Source of the DNA: Pseudonocardiaceae bacterium YIM PH 21723
Lineage (GTDB): Bacteria > Actinomycetota > Actinomycetes > Mycobacteriales > Pseudonocardiaceae
NCBI GenBank assembly: GCA_003600225.1
Contig: QZFT01000038.1
Span: 23,076-87,075, forward strand
Reading direction: 5' to 3'
Length of the DNA stretch: 64,000 nucleotides
In this document: piece after piece, positions 49,785 through 57,221 of the stretch
Layout: the number at the start of each line of letters is the position of its first letter
How positions within the stretch are numbered: the first letter of the stretch is position 1
The notes under the pieces: generated by a model
The model's database searches: none
Seen by the model: the letters and a program-made list of their open reading frames with translations, nothing else
Told to the model about the DNA's origin: nothing
Translations under genes and position numbers: made by a program

Positions 49785-49866
49785 CCGCTGAATGTGGCTT
49801 CCTTTCGGTCTATCCGACTGGAAGCCACATTCACCGACCTCTACCGAAGTAAAGCCACATTCAGCG
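49785..49866. repeat. 81-85 bp inverted-end element, family 4 copy 2
   Basis: The ends CCGCTGAATGTGGCTT (49785-49800) and its exact reverse complement (49851-49866) form 16-bp terminal inverted repeats. Inside lies another inverted GAAGCCACATTCAC unit, giving three related units. In reverse orientation it matches 11911-11995. It ends 10 bp before the SDR start, inside the catabolic operon. Confidence 0.75.
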
Positions 49867-49876
49867 GAGTGCTCTC

Positions 49877-50566
49877 ATGAGGACAGTGGTGATCACCGGC
49901 GGCTCCCGGGGAATCGGCGCCGCGATCGCGGAGCGGTTCCGCGCGGCGGGTGACCGGGTACATGCCCTGTCCAGCAGGGAACTGGACGTCACCGACGAGG
50001 GCCGGGTCGTCGAGTACTTCGCCGAACTCGGGCCGGTCGACGTGCTGGTGAACAACGCCGGAGTGGCGGCCAGCGCTCCGCTGCACCGCACCACCCTGGA
50101 CAGCTGGCAGCGGCTGCACGACATCAACGCCACCGGATCGTTCCTGTGCGCCCGCGCGGTGCTGCCGGAGATGCGCGAGCGCGGCACCGGCCGGATCATC
50201 ACCGTGGCCTCCGTCGCCAGCCTCGGCGGCGCCAAGTACATCGCCGCCTACGCCGCCTCCAAACACGCGGTACTCGGCCTGACCAGGGCCATCGCCGCCG
50301 AGGTCGCGGGTACCGGGATCACCGCGAACAGCGTGTGCCCCGGTTACGTGCGCACCGACATGACCGCGGCGAGCATCGCCAACATGGTGGCCAAGACCGG
50401 CCGTAGCGCCGAGGAAGCCGAGCGGTTCCTGGCCGACGGCCAGCCGCTGGGCAGGCTGGTCGAACCGGCGGAGGTCGCACACGCCGTGGCCTTCTTCGCC
50501 TCCCCGGAGGCGGGCGCGATCAATGGACAGTCCCTGGTTCTCGACGGTGGAGGTCTCCAGCAATGA
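49877..50566 (+). CDS. SDR-family 3-hydroxyacyl-CoA dehydrogenase-like protein
   Basis: Short-chain dehydrogenase of 229 residues. NAD(P) motif TGGSRGIG (8-15), NNAGVAAS, catalytic Ser in TVASVASLGG and YAASK (Tyr-x-x-x-Lys, about 137-141), and the C-terminal GQSLVLDGGGL. In this operon it probably oxidises a hydroxyacyl-CoA formed after ring cleavage. It ends in a 4-bp overlap with the enoyl-CoA hydratase gene. Confidence 0.87.
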   Translation: MRTVVITGGSRGIGAAIAERFRAAGDRVHALSSRELDVTDEGRVVEYFAELGPVDVLVNNAGVAASAPLHRTTLDSWQRLHDINATGSFLCARAVLPEMRERGTGRIITVASVASLGGAKYIAAYAASKHAVLGLTRAIAAEVAGTGITANSVCPGYVRTDMTAASIANMVAKTGRSAEEAERFLADGQPLGRLVEPAEVAHAVAFFASPEAGAINGQSLVLDGGGLQQ

Positions 50567-51387
50567 CGTTCCGAGCCAGCGCGGCCTTCACCGATGACTG
50601 GAAGCACTTCCAGTTCACCGTGGACAATGGCGTCGCCACGGTCACCTTCACCCGGCCGGACAAGCTGAACGCGCTCACCTTCGACGTCTACGCCGACCTG
50701 CGTGACCTGATCGCCGAGCTCCCGCATCGCGGCGACGCCCGCGTGCTGGTGATCCGGGGTGAGGGCCGCGGCTTCTGCTCCGGCGGCGATGTCGAGGAGA
50801 TCATCGGCGAGCTGCAGAAGATGGATCCCAAGCAGCTCCTGGAGTTCACCAGGATGACCGGCGCCGTGGTCAAGGCCCTGCGCGAGTGCCCGCTGCCGGT
50901 GATCGCCGAGGTCAACGGCGTGGCGGCGGGCGCCGGATCGGTGATCGCGCTGGCCAGCGACTTCCGCATCCTGGCCGAGTCGGCCAAGTTCGCCTTCCTG
51001 TTCACCAAGGTGGGCCTGGCCGGCGCCGACATGGGCTCGGCCTACCTGCTCCCCCGCCTGGTGGGACTGGGCCGTGCCACCGAACTGCTCATCCTGGGCG
51101 ACAAGATCACCGCCGACAAGGCGGAGCGGATCGGATTGGCCAGCCAGGTGGTTCCGGACGCCGAACTGTCCACGGTGGCCGGTGAGCTGGCCCGGCGGCT
51201 GGCCGACGGCCCGGCACTGGCCTACTCGACGACGAAGGTGCTGCTGACCAGGGAGCTGGACATGGACCTGGGCAGCGCCATCGAGCTGGAGGCCATCACC
51301 CAGGCGCTGCTGATGAAGTCCGCCGACCACGGCGAGTTCTACCAGGCATGGACCGCGGGCCGTTCCCCGCAGTGGACCGGAAGGTGA
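50563..51387 (+). CDS. Enoyl-CoA hydratase/isomerase
   Basis: Crotonase-fold protein of 274 residues: FTRPDKLNALTFDVYADL, oxyanion-hole segments GRGFCSGGDVEEI (about 67-79) and EVNGVAAGAGSVIALASDFRI (about 116-136), and FLFTKVGLAGADMGSAYLLPRLVG. It would hydrate an unsaturated CoA intermediate or open the ring by a beta-oxidation-like step in the aminobenzoyl-CoA route. ATG 50563 overlaps the SDR stop (ATGA). Confidence 0.87.
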   Translation: MTFRASAAFTDDWKHFQFTVDNGVATVTFTRPDKLNALTFDVYADLRDLIAELPHRGDARVLVIRGEGRGFCSGGDVEEIIGELQKMDPKQLLEFTRMTGAVVKALRECPLPVIAEVNGVAAGAGSVIALASDFRILAESAKFAFLFTKVGLAGADMGSAYLLPRLVGLGRATELLILGDKITADKAERIGLASQVVPDAELSTVAGELARRLADGPALAYSTTKVLLTRELDMDLGSAIELEAITQALLMKSADHGEFYQAWTAGRSPQWTGR

Positions 51388-51394
51388 GTATCCG

Positions 51395-51802
51395 ATGACC
51401 CGAGGGCACCAGATCATCAACCCGGACAGCCTGCCCAAGCCGGTCGGCTTCGCACACGCCGTCATCGCCACCCCCGGCCGCACCGTCTACCTCGGCGGGC
51501 AGACCGCGCAGGACATCGACGGCGTGATCACCGGCGCCACCATGGCCGAGCAGTTCGACATCGCCGCCGGCAATGTGGTCACCGCGCTGACCGGCGCGGG
51601 CGGCGCGCCACACCACCTGGTGCAGCTGATCATCTACGTCACCTCGGTCGCCGAGTACAAGGCGGCACTCTCTGAGCTGGGACCGTTGTGGCGCAAGCAC
51701 TTCGGCCGCCACTACCCCGCCGTCGCACTGCTCGGCGTCACCGAACTGTTCGACGCCCCGGCCAAGATCGAGCTCGTCGGCACCGCGGTGATCCCGGAAT
51801 GA
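51395..51802 (+). CDS. RidA family enamine/imine deaminase
   Basis: Protein of 135 residues of the RidA/YjgF family, whose members hydrolyse enamines and imines to ketones and ammonia. GFAHAVIATPGRTVYLGGQTAQD, QFDIAAGNVVTALTGAGG and the C-terminal YPAVALLGVTELFDAPAKIELVG match the family. In the known pathway the product of the fused flavoprotein is a cyclic enamine CoA ester, so RidA here is well suited to release the nitrogen. That step assignment is inference. Its stop overlaps the next start (ATGA). Confidence 0.88.
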   Translation: MTRGHQIINPDSLPKPVGFAHAVIATPGRTVYLGGQTAQDIDGVITGATMAEQFDIAAGNVVTALTGAGGAPHHLVQLIIYVTSVAEYKAALSELGPLWRKHFGRHYPAVALLGVTELFDAPAKIELVGTAVIPE

Positions 51803-52920
51803 CCAGGCACGTCCACCTGACCGACGAGCAGCAGGACCTCCTCGACAGCACCCAGGTGCTGGCCAGGGACATCCTGGCGCCGATCGCCGAGCAGGGCACG
51901 CCGGGCACCGTCAACCGGCCGCTGCTGCGCGCGCTGGCCGAGCACGGTCCACTGAGGACGGTGTTCGGCGACGAAGGCGTGTCCGCCATGCAGCTGTGCC
52001 TGCTGCGCGAGGCCCTCGCCGTGCACTGCACCGAGGCGGAGACCGCACTCGCGGTGCAGGGCCTCGGCTCGTTCCCGATCCTGACCGCGGCCGCCCCACA
52101 CCTCCGGGAGCAGTGGATTCCGCGCGTCGCCGCCGGCGAGGCGGTCGCCGGGTTCGCGCTCACCGAGCCGTCGGCCGGATCGGACGTGGCCAACCTGGAA
52201 CTGAAGGCCACCAAGGACGGCGACGGCTACCGGCTCACCGGCACGAAGATCTACATCTCCAACGCGCCGGACGCCGACATCTACTCGGTGTTCGCCCGCA
52301 CCGGCGACCCCGGATTCCGGGGCATCACCGCGTTCGCCGTTCCCCGCGACCTGCCCGGCCTCACCGGCCGTGCCCTGCAACTGGTGTCCCCGCACCCCAT
52401 CGGCACGCTGGACTTCCAGGACGTGCACGTGCCCGCCGACCACGTGCTGGGCGAGCCGGGCGGCGGCTGGGACGTGGCGATGAAGACGCTGAACCTGTTC
52501 CGGCCGAGCGTCGGCGCCTTCGCCATCGGCATGGCGCAGGCCGCGCTGGACGCCGCCATCGAGCACACCCGCACCCGGCAGGCGTTCGGCAAACCCCTGG
52601 CCGGGTTCCAGGGCGTCAGCCATCCGCTGGCGGACATCGCCACCCAGCTGCACGCCGCCCGGCTGCTGGTGCACAACGCCGCCACCGCCTACGACACCGG
52701 CGCGGACACCATCGCGCAGCTGTCCGCGATGGCCAAGCTCCTGGCCACCGAGACCGCGCAGCGGGCGGTGGACCTGGCCATCCAGGTGCACGGCGCCAAG
52801 GCGCTCGAACAGGGTCACCTGCTAGAACACCTCTACCGCGAGGTCCGCGCCCCCCGCATCTACGAGGGCGCCTCGGAGATCCAACGCGAGATCATCGCCC
52901 GCGCGCTGTACAAGAACTGA
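51799..52920 (+). CDS. Acyl-CoA dehydrogenase
   Basis: FAD-dependent acyl-CoA dehydrogenase of 373 residues, second in this operon and distinct from the GcdH-like enzyme. AGFALTEPSAGSDVANLELKA (about 114-134), LTGTKIYISNAPDADIYSVFA, TRQAFGKPLAGFQ and IYEGASEIQREIIARALY with the catalytic region. It could act on a cyclohexane-type or ring-opened CoA ester. ATG 51799 overlaps the RidA stop. The gene ends one base before a perfect hairpin. Confidence 0.87.
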   Translation: MTRHVHLTDEQQDLLDSTQVLARDILAPIAEQGTPGTVNRPLLRALAEHGPLRTVFGDEGVSAMQLCLLREALAVHCTEAETALAVQGLGSFPILTAAAPHLREQWIPRVAAGEAVAGFALTEPSAGSDVANLELKATKDGDGYRLTGTKIYISNAPDADIYSVFARTGDPGFRGITAFAVPRDLPGLTGRALQLVSPHPIGTLDFQDVHVPADHVLGEPGGGWDVAMKTLNLFRPSVGAFAIGMAQAALDAAIEHTRTRQAFGKPLAGFQGVSHPLADIATQLHAARLLVHNAATAYDTGADTIAQLSAMAKLLATETAQRAVDLAIQVHGAKALEQGHLLEHLYREVRAPRIYEGASEIQREIIARALYKN

Positions 52921-52921
52921 T

Positions 52922-52974
52922 CCGAAGTTGACGATGTTCGGGCACGCCTTTCGCCCGAACATCGTCAACTTCGG
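52922..52974. terminator. Single hairpin of repeat family 2
   Basis: Perfect 22-bp stem (52922-52943 with 52953-52974) and a 9-nt loop, built from GTTGACGATGTTCGGGC and its inverse, between convergent acyl-CoA dehydrogenase and MFS genes. The right arm includes the last codons and stop of the MFS gene. The same arm sequence recurs four times at 58518-58636. Confidence 0.78.
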
Positions 52975-54167
52975 GACAACGACCGGCCGGCCACCAGCAC
53001 GGTGAGCGCCACCAGGCCGCCGGCCGCCAGGAACACCGCGTGCAGCGACCAGTGCACCGCCGCCGGGCCGGCCACCGCCGCGCCCAGCGGCATCAGGCTC
53101 CAGGCGAGCATCCGGTTGGTGTTGCTCACCCTCCCCTGCAGCTCCGGCGGGGTGAGCCGCTGCCGCCGGGTCGCCGACAGCACGTTCCAGCAGCCGCTGG
53201 CCACGCCGAGGAGTCCGAACAACCCGAACGCCGGCGCGGGTGCCGAGACCAGGCCCAGTCCGAGGAAACCCACCGCCAGCAGCACCAGGGACGCGACCAT
53301 CACCGGTCCGTCGCCGCACCGAGCCGAGGCCGGGGGCGCCAGCCGCGCGCCCAGCACGGTGCCCGCGGCGACCGCCGCGCCGAGGAACGGCACCTGGGCC
53401 GCCGTCAGCCCCAGCACCCGCAGGCCGTAGATGATCTCCAGTGCGGTGACCGACCCGGCGGCGAACGCGATCACCGTCACCGCGCCCACCACGGCGCGCA
53501 AGGTGCGGTGGTGCAACAGGTAGCGGAGCCCCTCGGCCATCTCCGCGCCGAGCAACGCGGGCCGGGAGTGATCGCCGACCCGCACCTCCGTCACCGGACG
53601 CAGCAACACGGCTGCGACGACGAAGCACACCGCGTCCACCGCGAAACACACCTCAGGGCGCCAGGCGAACAACACCGAGGCCAGCACCGGACCGGCCACA
53701 GTGGACGAACTGGTCTGCACGACGGACAGAATGCTGTTGGCGCGCAACAGATCCGGTTTGCCGGCCACCGCCACCAGGACCACCTGCCCGGCGGCCTCGG
53801 CGAAGGTCTCCACCGTGGTGATGGCGAACGCGGCCACCGCCATCACCACCAGGCCGGCGTATCCGGTCGCGACGGCGATCCCGAGCAGGGCGGTCAGGAA
53901 CGCGCGCAGCAGGTGCATGCCGACCAGCAGCCGGCGCGGCGCGGCGCGGTCCACGATCGCCCCGGACAGCACGCCGACGAACAGCCAGGGCAGGATCGAG
54001 GCGGCCGTGACGACCGCGGTGGCCACCGGATCGCCGGTGCTGATCGCGGCGTACAGCGGCAGAGCGACCACCCGGATGCCATCGCCGGCCAGCGCGATAC
54101 CCGAGGACCACAGCAATCGGCGGAATTGTCCTGTCGAGACACCGACCGGGCTGATCTCCGACACCAT
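52965..54167 (-). CDS. MFS transporter, EntS-like exporter family
   Basis: Membrane protein of 400 residues with twelve predicted helices, like the EntS/MFS_3 group of drug and siderophore exporters: FRRLLWSSGIALAGDGIRVVALPLYA at the start, LSGAIVDRAAPRRLLVG (loop 2-3 motif), LLRANSILSVVQTSSSTVAGPVLASVLF, and LTPPELQGRVSNTNRMLAWSLMPLGAAVAGP near the end. ATG 54167 has GGGGGGTC just upstream. It is divergent from the putative RiPP genes across a 95-bp gap and may export their product (inference). Its last codons lie inside a palindromic repeat. Confidence 0.82.
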   Translation of the reverse strand: MVSEISPVGVSTGQFRRLLWSSGIALAGDGIRVVALPLYAAISTGDPVATAVVTAASILPWLFVGVLSGAIVDRAAPRRLLVGMHLLRAFLTALLGIAVATGYAGLVVMAVAAFAITTVETFAEAAGQVVLVAVAGKPDLLRANSILSVVQTSSSTVAGPVLASVLFAWRPEVCFAVDAVCFVVAAVLLRPVTEVRVGDHSRPALLGAEMAEGLRYLLHHRTLRAVVGAVTVIAFAAGSVTALEIIYGLRVLGLTAAQVPFLGAAVAAGTVLGARLAPPASARCGDGPVMVASLVLLAVGFLGLGLVSAPAPAFGLFGLLGVASGCWNVLSATRRQRLTPPELQGRVSNTNRMLAWSLMPLGAAVAGPAAVHWSLHAVFLAAGGLVALTVLVAGRSLSRS

Positions 54168-54262
54168 GACCGACCCCCCGACGCCGTTGTCCAGGTCACC
54201 ACAATCCCTCTACATTTGAGAGCAATGGGGCCGGAAAACGTATCCAGCATTGGGAGGTAATC

Positions 54263-54391
54263 ATGAAGAACAACAAGAAGACGGCACTACGGATCAAATG
54301 TCTGAAATCGGTCACCGCCGATTCGCAGCAGGCGGCGGAGCGCCCACTGGGCGTCACGATCGAACTGCCCCGCAGGACGATCGCGAACTGA
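54263..54391 (+). CDS. Putative RiPP precursor peptide
   Basis: ORF of 42 codons with GGGAGG 6 bases before ATG 54263, ending 2 bp before the radical SAM start. It begins MKNNKKTALRIKCLKSVTAD, is basic at the N-terminus, has a middle SQQAAERP and ends PLGVTIELPRRTIAN. Size, position directly before a RiPP-type radical SAM methyltransferase and the strong ribosome site fit a precursor; the C-terminal 12-16 residues (Val, Thr, Ile, Leu and Pro rich) would be the core on which C-methylation acts. There is one Cys at position 13. It has no homologue that I recognise. Confidence 0.6.
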   Translation: MKNNKKTALRIKCLKSVTADSQQAAERPLGVTIELPRRTIAN

Positions 54392-54393
54392 CG

Positions 54394-56199
54394 ATGCCGG
54401 AACTCTGCCTGGTCTCCATGCCATGGCAATCGCTCGCCAGGCCATCGTTGCAGGTGGGGGTGCTGACAGCGGCCTGCGTCCGGGCCGGGCTGCCGGCACC
54501 CTCCAGCTTCCACGGCGACCTGGCGTTCGCCGGCCACCTCCTTGAGCGCTCGGGCGGTGCGCTCACTCCGGCGCACTACGAGGAGGTGGCGGAGAACGGA
54601 TTCGTCCATGCCCTCGGAGATTGGATTTTCACACATACCCTGCACGGAAATGATTTCGGCATCCGGCAGATGGCCGAATACGCCAAGGAGTGGCAGGTCG
54701 ATCTACGCATCGCCACCCGAATGCGTGAACACGCCGAGGAATTCGTGGACATAGCTGTTTCGAAGATTCTCGACATGAATACGGACATTGTCGGATTCAG
54801 TTCCACCTTTATGCAGAACGTCCCCAGCCTGGCGGTGGCCCGGCGAATCAAACGGCGCAGTCCGCGGACCCTGGTGCTGTTCGGCGGCGGCAACTGCGAC
54901 GGCCCGATGGGGGCCGCCCTGCACCGGGAGTTCCCGTTCGTGGACCTGGTCCTCAGCGGAGAGGCCGACGAGAACCTGCCCCTGCTGCTCCGCGCCCTGG
55001 ACTCCGGCGGGCTCGGCGAGGTACCCGGCCTGATCTGGCGGCAGCACGGGGAGCAGCGGATCAACCCGCCCGGCCGCCTGGTGCCGCCGGCGGCCATCGG
55101 ATCCCCCGACTACGACGCCTGGTTCGGCGAGTTCGACCGATCCGCGGTCAGCGAACACCTCACCCCGCAACTGGTGCTGGAGTCATCCCGTGGCTGCTGG
55201 TGGGGCGAACGGCACCAGTGCACGTTCTGCGGCCTCAACGGCACCGGAATGCCGTACCGCAGCAAGCCAGGCCCGGTGTTCCTCGGCGAACTGGAACAGG
55301 CCGTCACCCGCCACCAGGTCCTCGACGTGGTCATGGTGGACAACATCCTCGACCCGCGGTTCACCCGCACCGTGCTGCCCGCGATCGCCGCCCGGGACTG
55401 GGACCTGAACGTGCACTACGAGGTCAAGTCCAACCTCACCGCGGCCCAGATCGCCACCCTCGCGGCGGCGGGCATCCACTCCGTGCAGCCGGGCATCGAG
55501 TCGCTGATCGACGACGTGCTGCGCCGGATGGACAAGGGGGTACCTGCCGCGCGCAACATCCGCACCCTGCGCGACTGCCACACCGAGGGCCTGTCGGTGT
55601 CCTGGAACTGGCTCTACGGCTTCCCCGGCGAACAGGAGCCCGACCTGACCACCGTGCTGGAAACGCTGCCCGCGCTGGTGCACCTGCCACCGCCGTCCGG
55701 GGCCAACCGGATCCAGTTGCACCGCTTCAGCCCGCACTTCACCAATCCGGAGCTGGGGTTCCGCGACCACCGGCCGGCGCGGGCCTACGCCTGCGTCTAC
55801 GACCTGCCGCCGGAGCGGATGGCCGACCTGGTCTACGCGTTCGACACCCCCGACCAGGGACTCACCGACGCGCAGGCCGAGCCGTTGCACGGCGCGATCG
55901 CCCGCTGGCGGGACCACCATCCGGCCAGCGCGCTGACCCAGTCCCGGCAGGAGGACACGATCCTGATCATCGACCGGCGGGCCGGTTTCCCGGCCGCCGA
56001 CCACCGGATCCGGCGGCCGGAACACCTGGCGGTCTGGCGGGAACTGCAGCACGGCAGATCGCTGCCCGCCCTCACCCGCGCCACCGGCGTGGTCGCCGAC
56101 GACTGGCTCGCGGAGCTCCGCGAGGCCGGCCTGGTCTGCGTCGCCGGTGACCGCTGGCTCGCGCTGCCCACCGGACACCTGGCCGGGTACCACCCGTGA
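54394..56199 (+). CDS. Cobalamin-binding radical SAM enzyme, RiPP maturation C-methyltransferase type
   Basis: Protein of 601 residues. N-terminal cobalamin-binding fold (about 1-200: TDIVGFSSTFMQNVPSLAVARRIKR, LFGGGNCDGPMGAALHREFPFVDLVLSGEAD), then a radical SAM domain with the unusual cluster motif C-x7-C-x2-C (Cys268, Cys276, Cys279 in GCWWGERHQCTFCGLNG), as in RiPP maturation radical SAM C-methyltransferases. Later stretches SVQPGIESL and SWNWLYGFPGE are barrel motifs. A C-terminal winged part (about 530-601) may bind the leader. Such enzymes methylate unactivated carbons of peptides. ATG 54394 was chosen since upstream frame overlaps the precursor. Its end overlaps the next gene. Confidence 0.82.
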   Translation: MPELCLVSMPWQSLARPSLQVGVLTAACVRAGLPAPSSFHGDLAFAGHLLERSGGALTPAHYEEVAENGFVHALGDWIFTHTLHGNDFGIRQMAEYAKEWQVDLRIATRMREHAEEFVDIAVSKILDMNTDIVGFSSTFMQNVPSLAVARRIKRRSPRTLVLFGGGNCDGPMGAALHREFPFVDLVLSGEADENLPLLLRALDSGGLGEVPGLIWRQHGEQRINPPGRLVPPAAIGSPDYDAWFGEFDRSAVSEHLTPQLVLESSRGCWWGERHQCTFCGLNGTGMPYRSKPGPVFLGELEQAVTRHQVLDVVMVDNILDPRFTRTVLPAIAARDWDLNVHYEVKSNLTAAQIATLAAAGIHSVQPGIESLIDDVLRRMDKGVPAARNIRTLRDCHTEGLSVSWNWLYGFPGEQEPDLTTVLETLPALVHLPPPSGANRIQLHRFSPHFTNPELGFRDHRPARAYACVYDLPPERMADLVYAFDTPDQGLTDAQAEPLHGAIARWRDHHPASALTQSRQEDTILIIDRRAGFPAADHRIRRPEHLAVWRELQHGRSLPALTRATGVVADDWLAELREAGLVCVAGDRWLALPTGHLAGYHP

Positions 56200-56678
56200 G
56201 GCTCGCGTTCGGCTCGGACATCGAGCAGCGGGCCGCCCTCGACGTGCTGATCACCGCCGCGCAGACCGGGATCCATCCGCTGTGGACACTCGTCGGCGCG
56301 CTGCCCTGGCCACCGCGCACCGTCCAGCACCTGCCTCCGCCGGCCGCCGCCGACGGGGCGGCGGCGACCATGGCGCTGCGGAACTGGCGGGCCGGGTACC
56401 GGCCGGGCAGCTGCCACTACCGGGTGGGGCCCGGGTTCGTCCTGATCACCGACGAGCGGCCCGGCGGGGATCGGCTGCGGATCACCATCACCGGCGAGTG
56501 GCTGCCCGCCTTCGAGCAGATACGCGATGGGCTGCCCTGTTCCGGGCGGGAGGCGGCGCAGTTGCTGGCGGAACTGGTCGAGGTCGGCCTGGCGCTGTCC
56601 TTCGGCGAGCTGGGGCAGGTGCTGCTGGTGCCCCGCGTCGCGCGGCTCAGCTTTTCGGCGCCGCCGGGGCCAGGGTGA
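56196..56678 (+). CDS. DUF5825-like small protein of the RiPP locus
   Basis: Protein of 160 residues, GTG start overlapping the radical SAM stop (GTGA). Helical N-terminus (IEQRAALDVLITAAQTGIHPLWTLVGALPWP), a strand region with YRVGPGFVLITDERPGGDRLRITITGEW, and a C-terminal helix ELVEVGLALSFGELGQVLLVPRV. Proteins of this type (DUF5825) accompany the radical SAM RiPP methyltransferases in other actinobacteria as far as I recall; the assignment is from memory, not from a search. It may be a leader-recognition or partner protein. It converges with a lipoprotein gene with a 32-bp overlap. Confidence 0.55.
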   Translation: MRLAFGSDIEQRAALDVLITAAQTGIHPLWTLVGALPWPPRTVQHLPPPAAADGAAATMALRNWRAGYRPGSCHYRVGPGFVLITDERPGGDRLRITITGEWLPAFEQIRDGLPCSGREAAQLLAELVEVGLALSFGELGQVLLVPRVARLSFSAPPGPG

Positions 56679-57138
56679 AGTCCAGATCCGGATACCGCTC
56701 GGTCAGCACGGCGCGGTCGTGGTCGTTGCCCAGCGCGGTGCTGATCGCGATCCCGGAGCCGTCCTTCGTCGCGGCCAGCCCCATGACCACCACGCCCCGC
56801 GCCCGCAGGGCGGCGTCGTCGGTCCGGATCCGGCCGATCGCGCCGTGCATGTCCTTGATCGAGTACTTCGCGTCCCGGTAATCCACCGGAATCTCGCCCG
56901 CCTCGCGGTACACCCTGTTGTCCAGGTTCACGCTGGGCACCCGGTAGACGATGATCCGGCCGTCGTGCTCCTCGACACCGGCGAACGAACCCTCGAAGTC
57001 GTAACGCAGCACCCGGTCCAGCTTGGCGGTGACGGCCGCCGGTGAGGTCTTGTCCGGCGCCGCGGGTTCTGGCGGATCGCCGGCGCACCCGGCGGGTACC
57101 ACCAGCAGCAACAGCGTGACGACCACTCGGAGCAACAC
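56647..57138 (-). CDS. Lipoprotein
   Basis: Protein of 163 residues. Signal peptide LLRVVVTLLLLVVPAGC with lipobox Cys about 18, then Pro/Asp linker and a domain with DRVLRYDFEGSFAGVEEHDGRIIVYRVPS and a C-terminal strand pair (RYPDLDFTLAPA). No known family. Its 3' end overlaps the DUF5825-like gene by 32 bp, and it is divergent from the amidohydrolase gene. No operon partner on its strand within 2 kb. Confidence 0.72.
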   Translation of the reverse strand: MLLRVVVTLLLLVVPAGCAGDPPEPAAPDKTSPAAVTAKLDRVLRYDFEGSFAGVEEHDGRIIVYRVPSVNLDNRVYREAGEIPVDYRDAKYSIKDMHGAIGRIRTDDAALRARGVVVMGLAATKDGSGIAISTALGNDHDRAVLTERYPDLDFTLAPAAPKS

Positions 57139-57221
57139 AGCTCACAGCCTGCCAGCTGTCTCTCGTTGTCATGAACGCATAAGGTCGAAATCATCTGAAT
57201 GGCCTGGCAGGGGGAGTGATC

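Noticed and set aside
54250..54393. Radical SAM protein starting 48 residues upstream
   Set aside because: That frame overlaps the precursor ORF and its ribosome site, and the residues before MPELCLVS are not protein-like.
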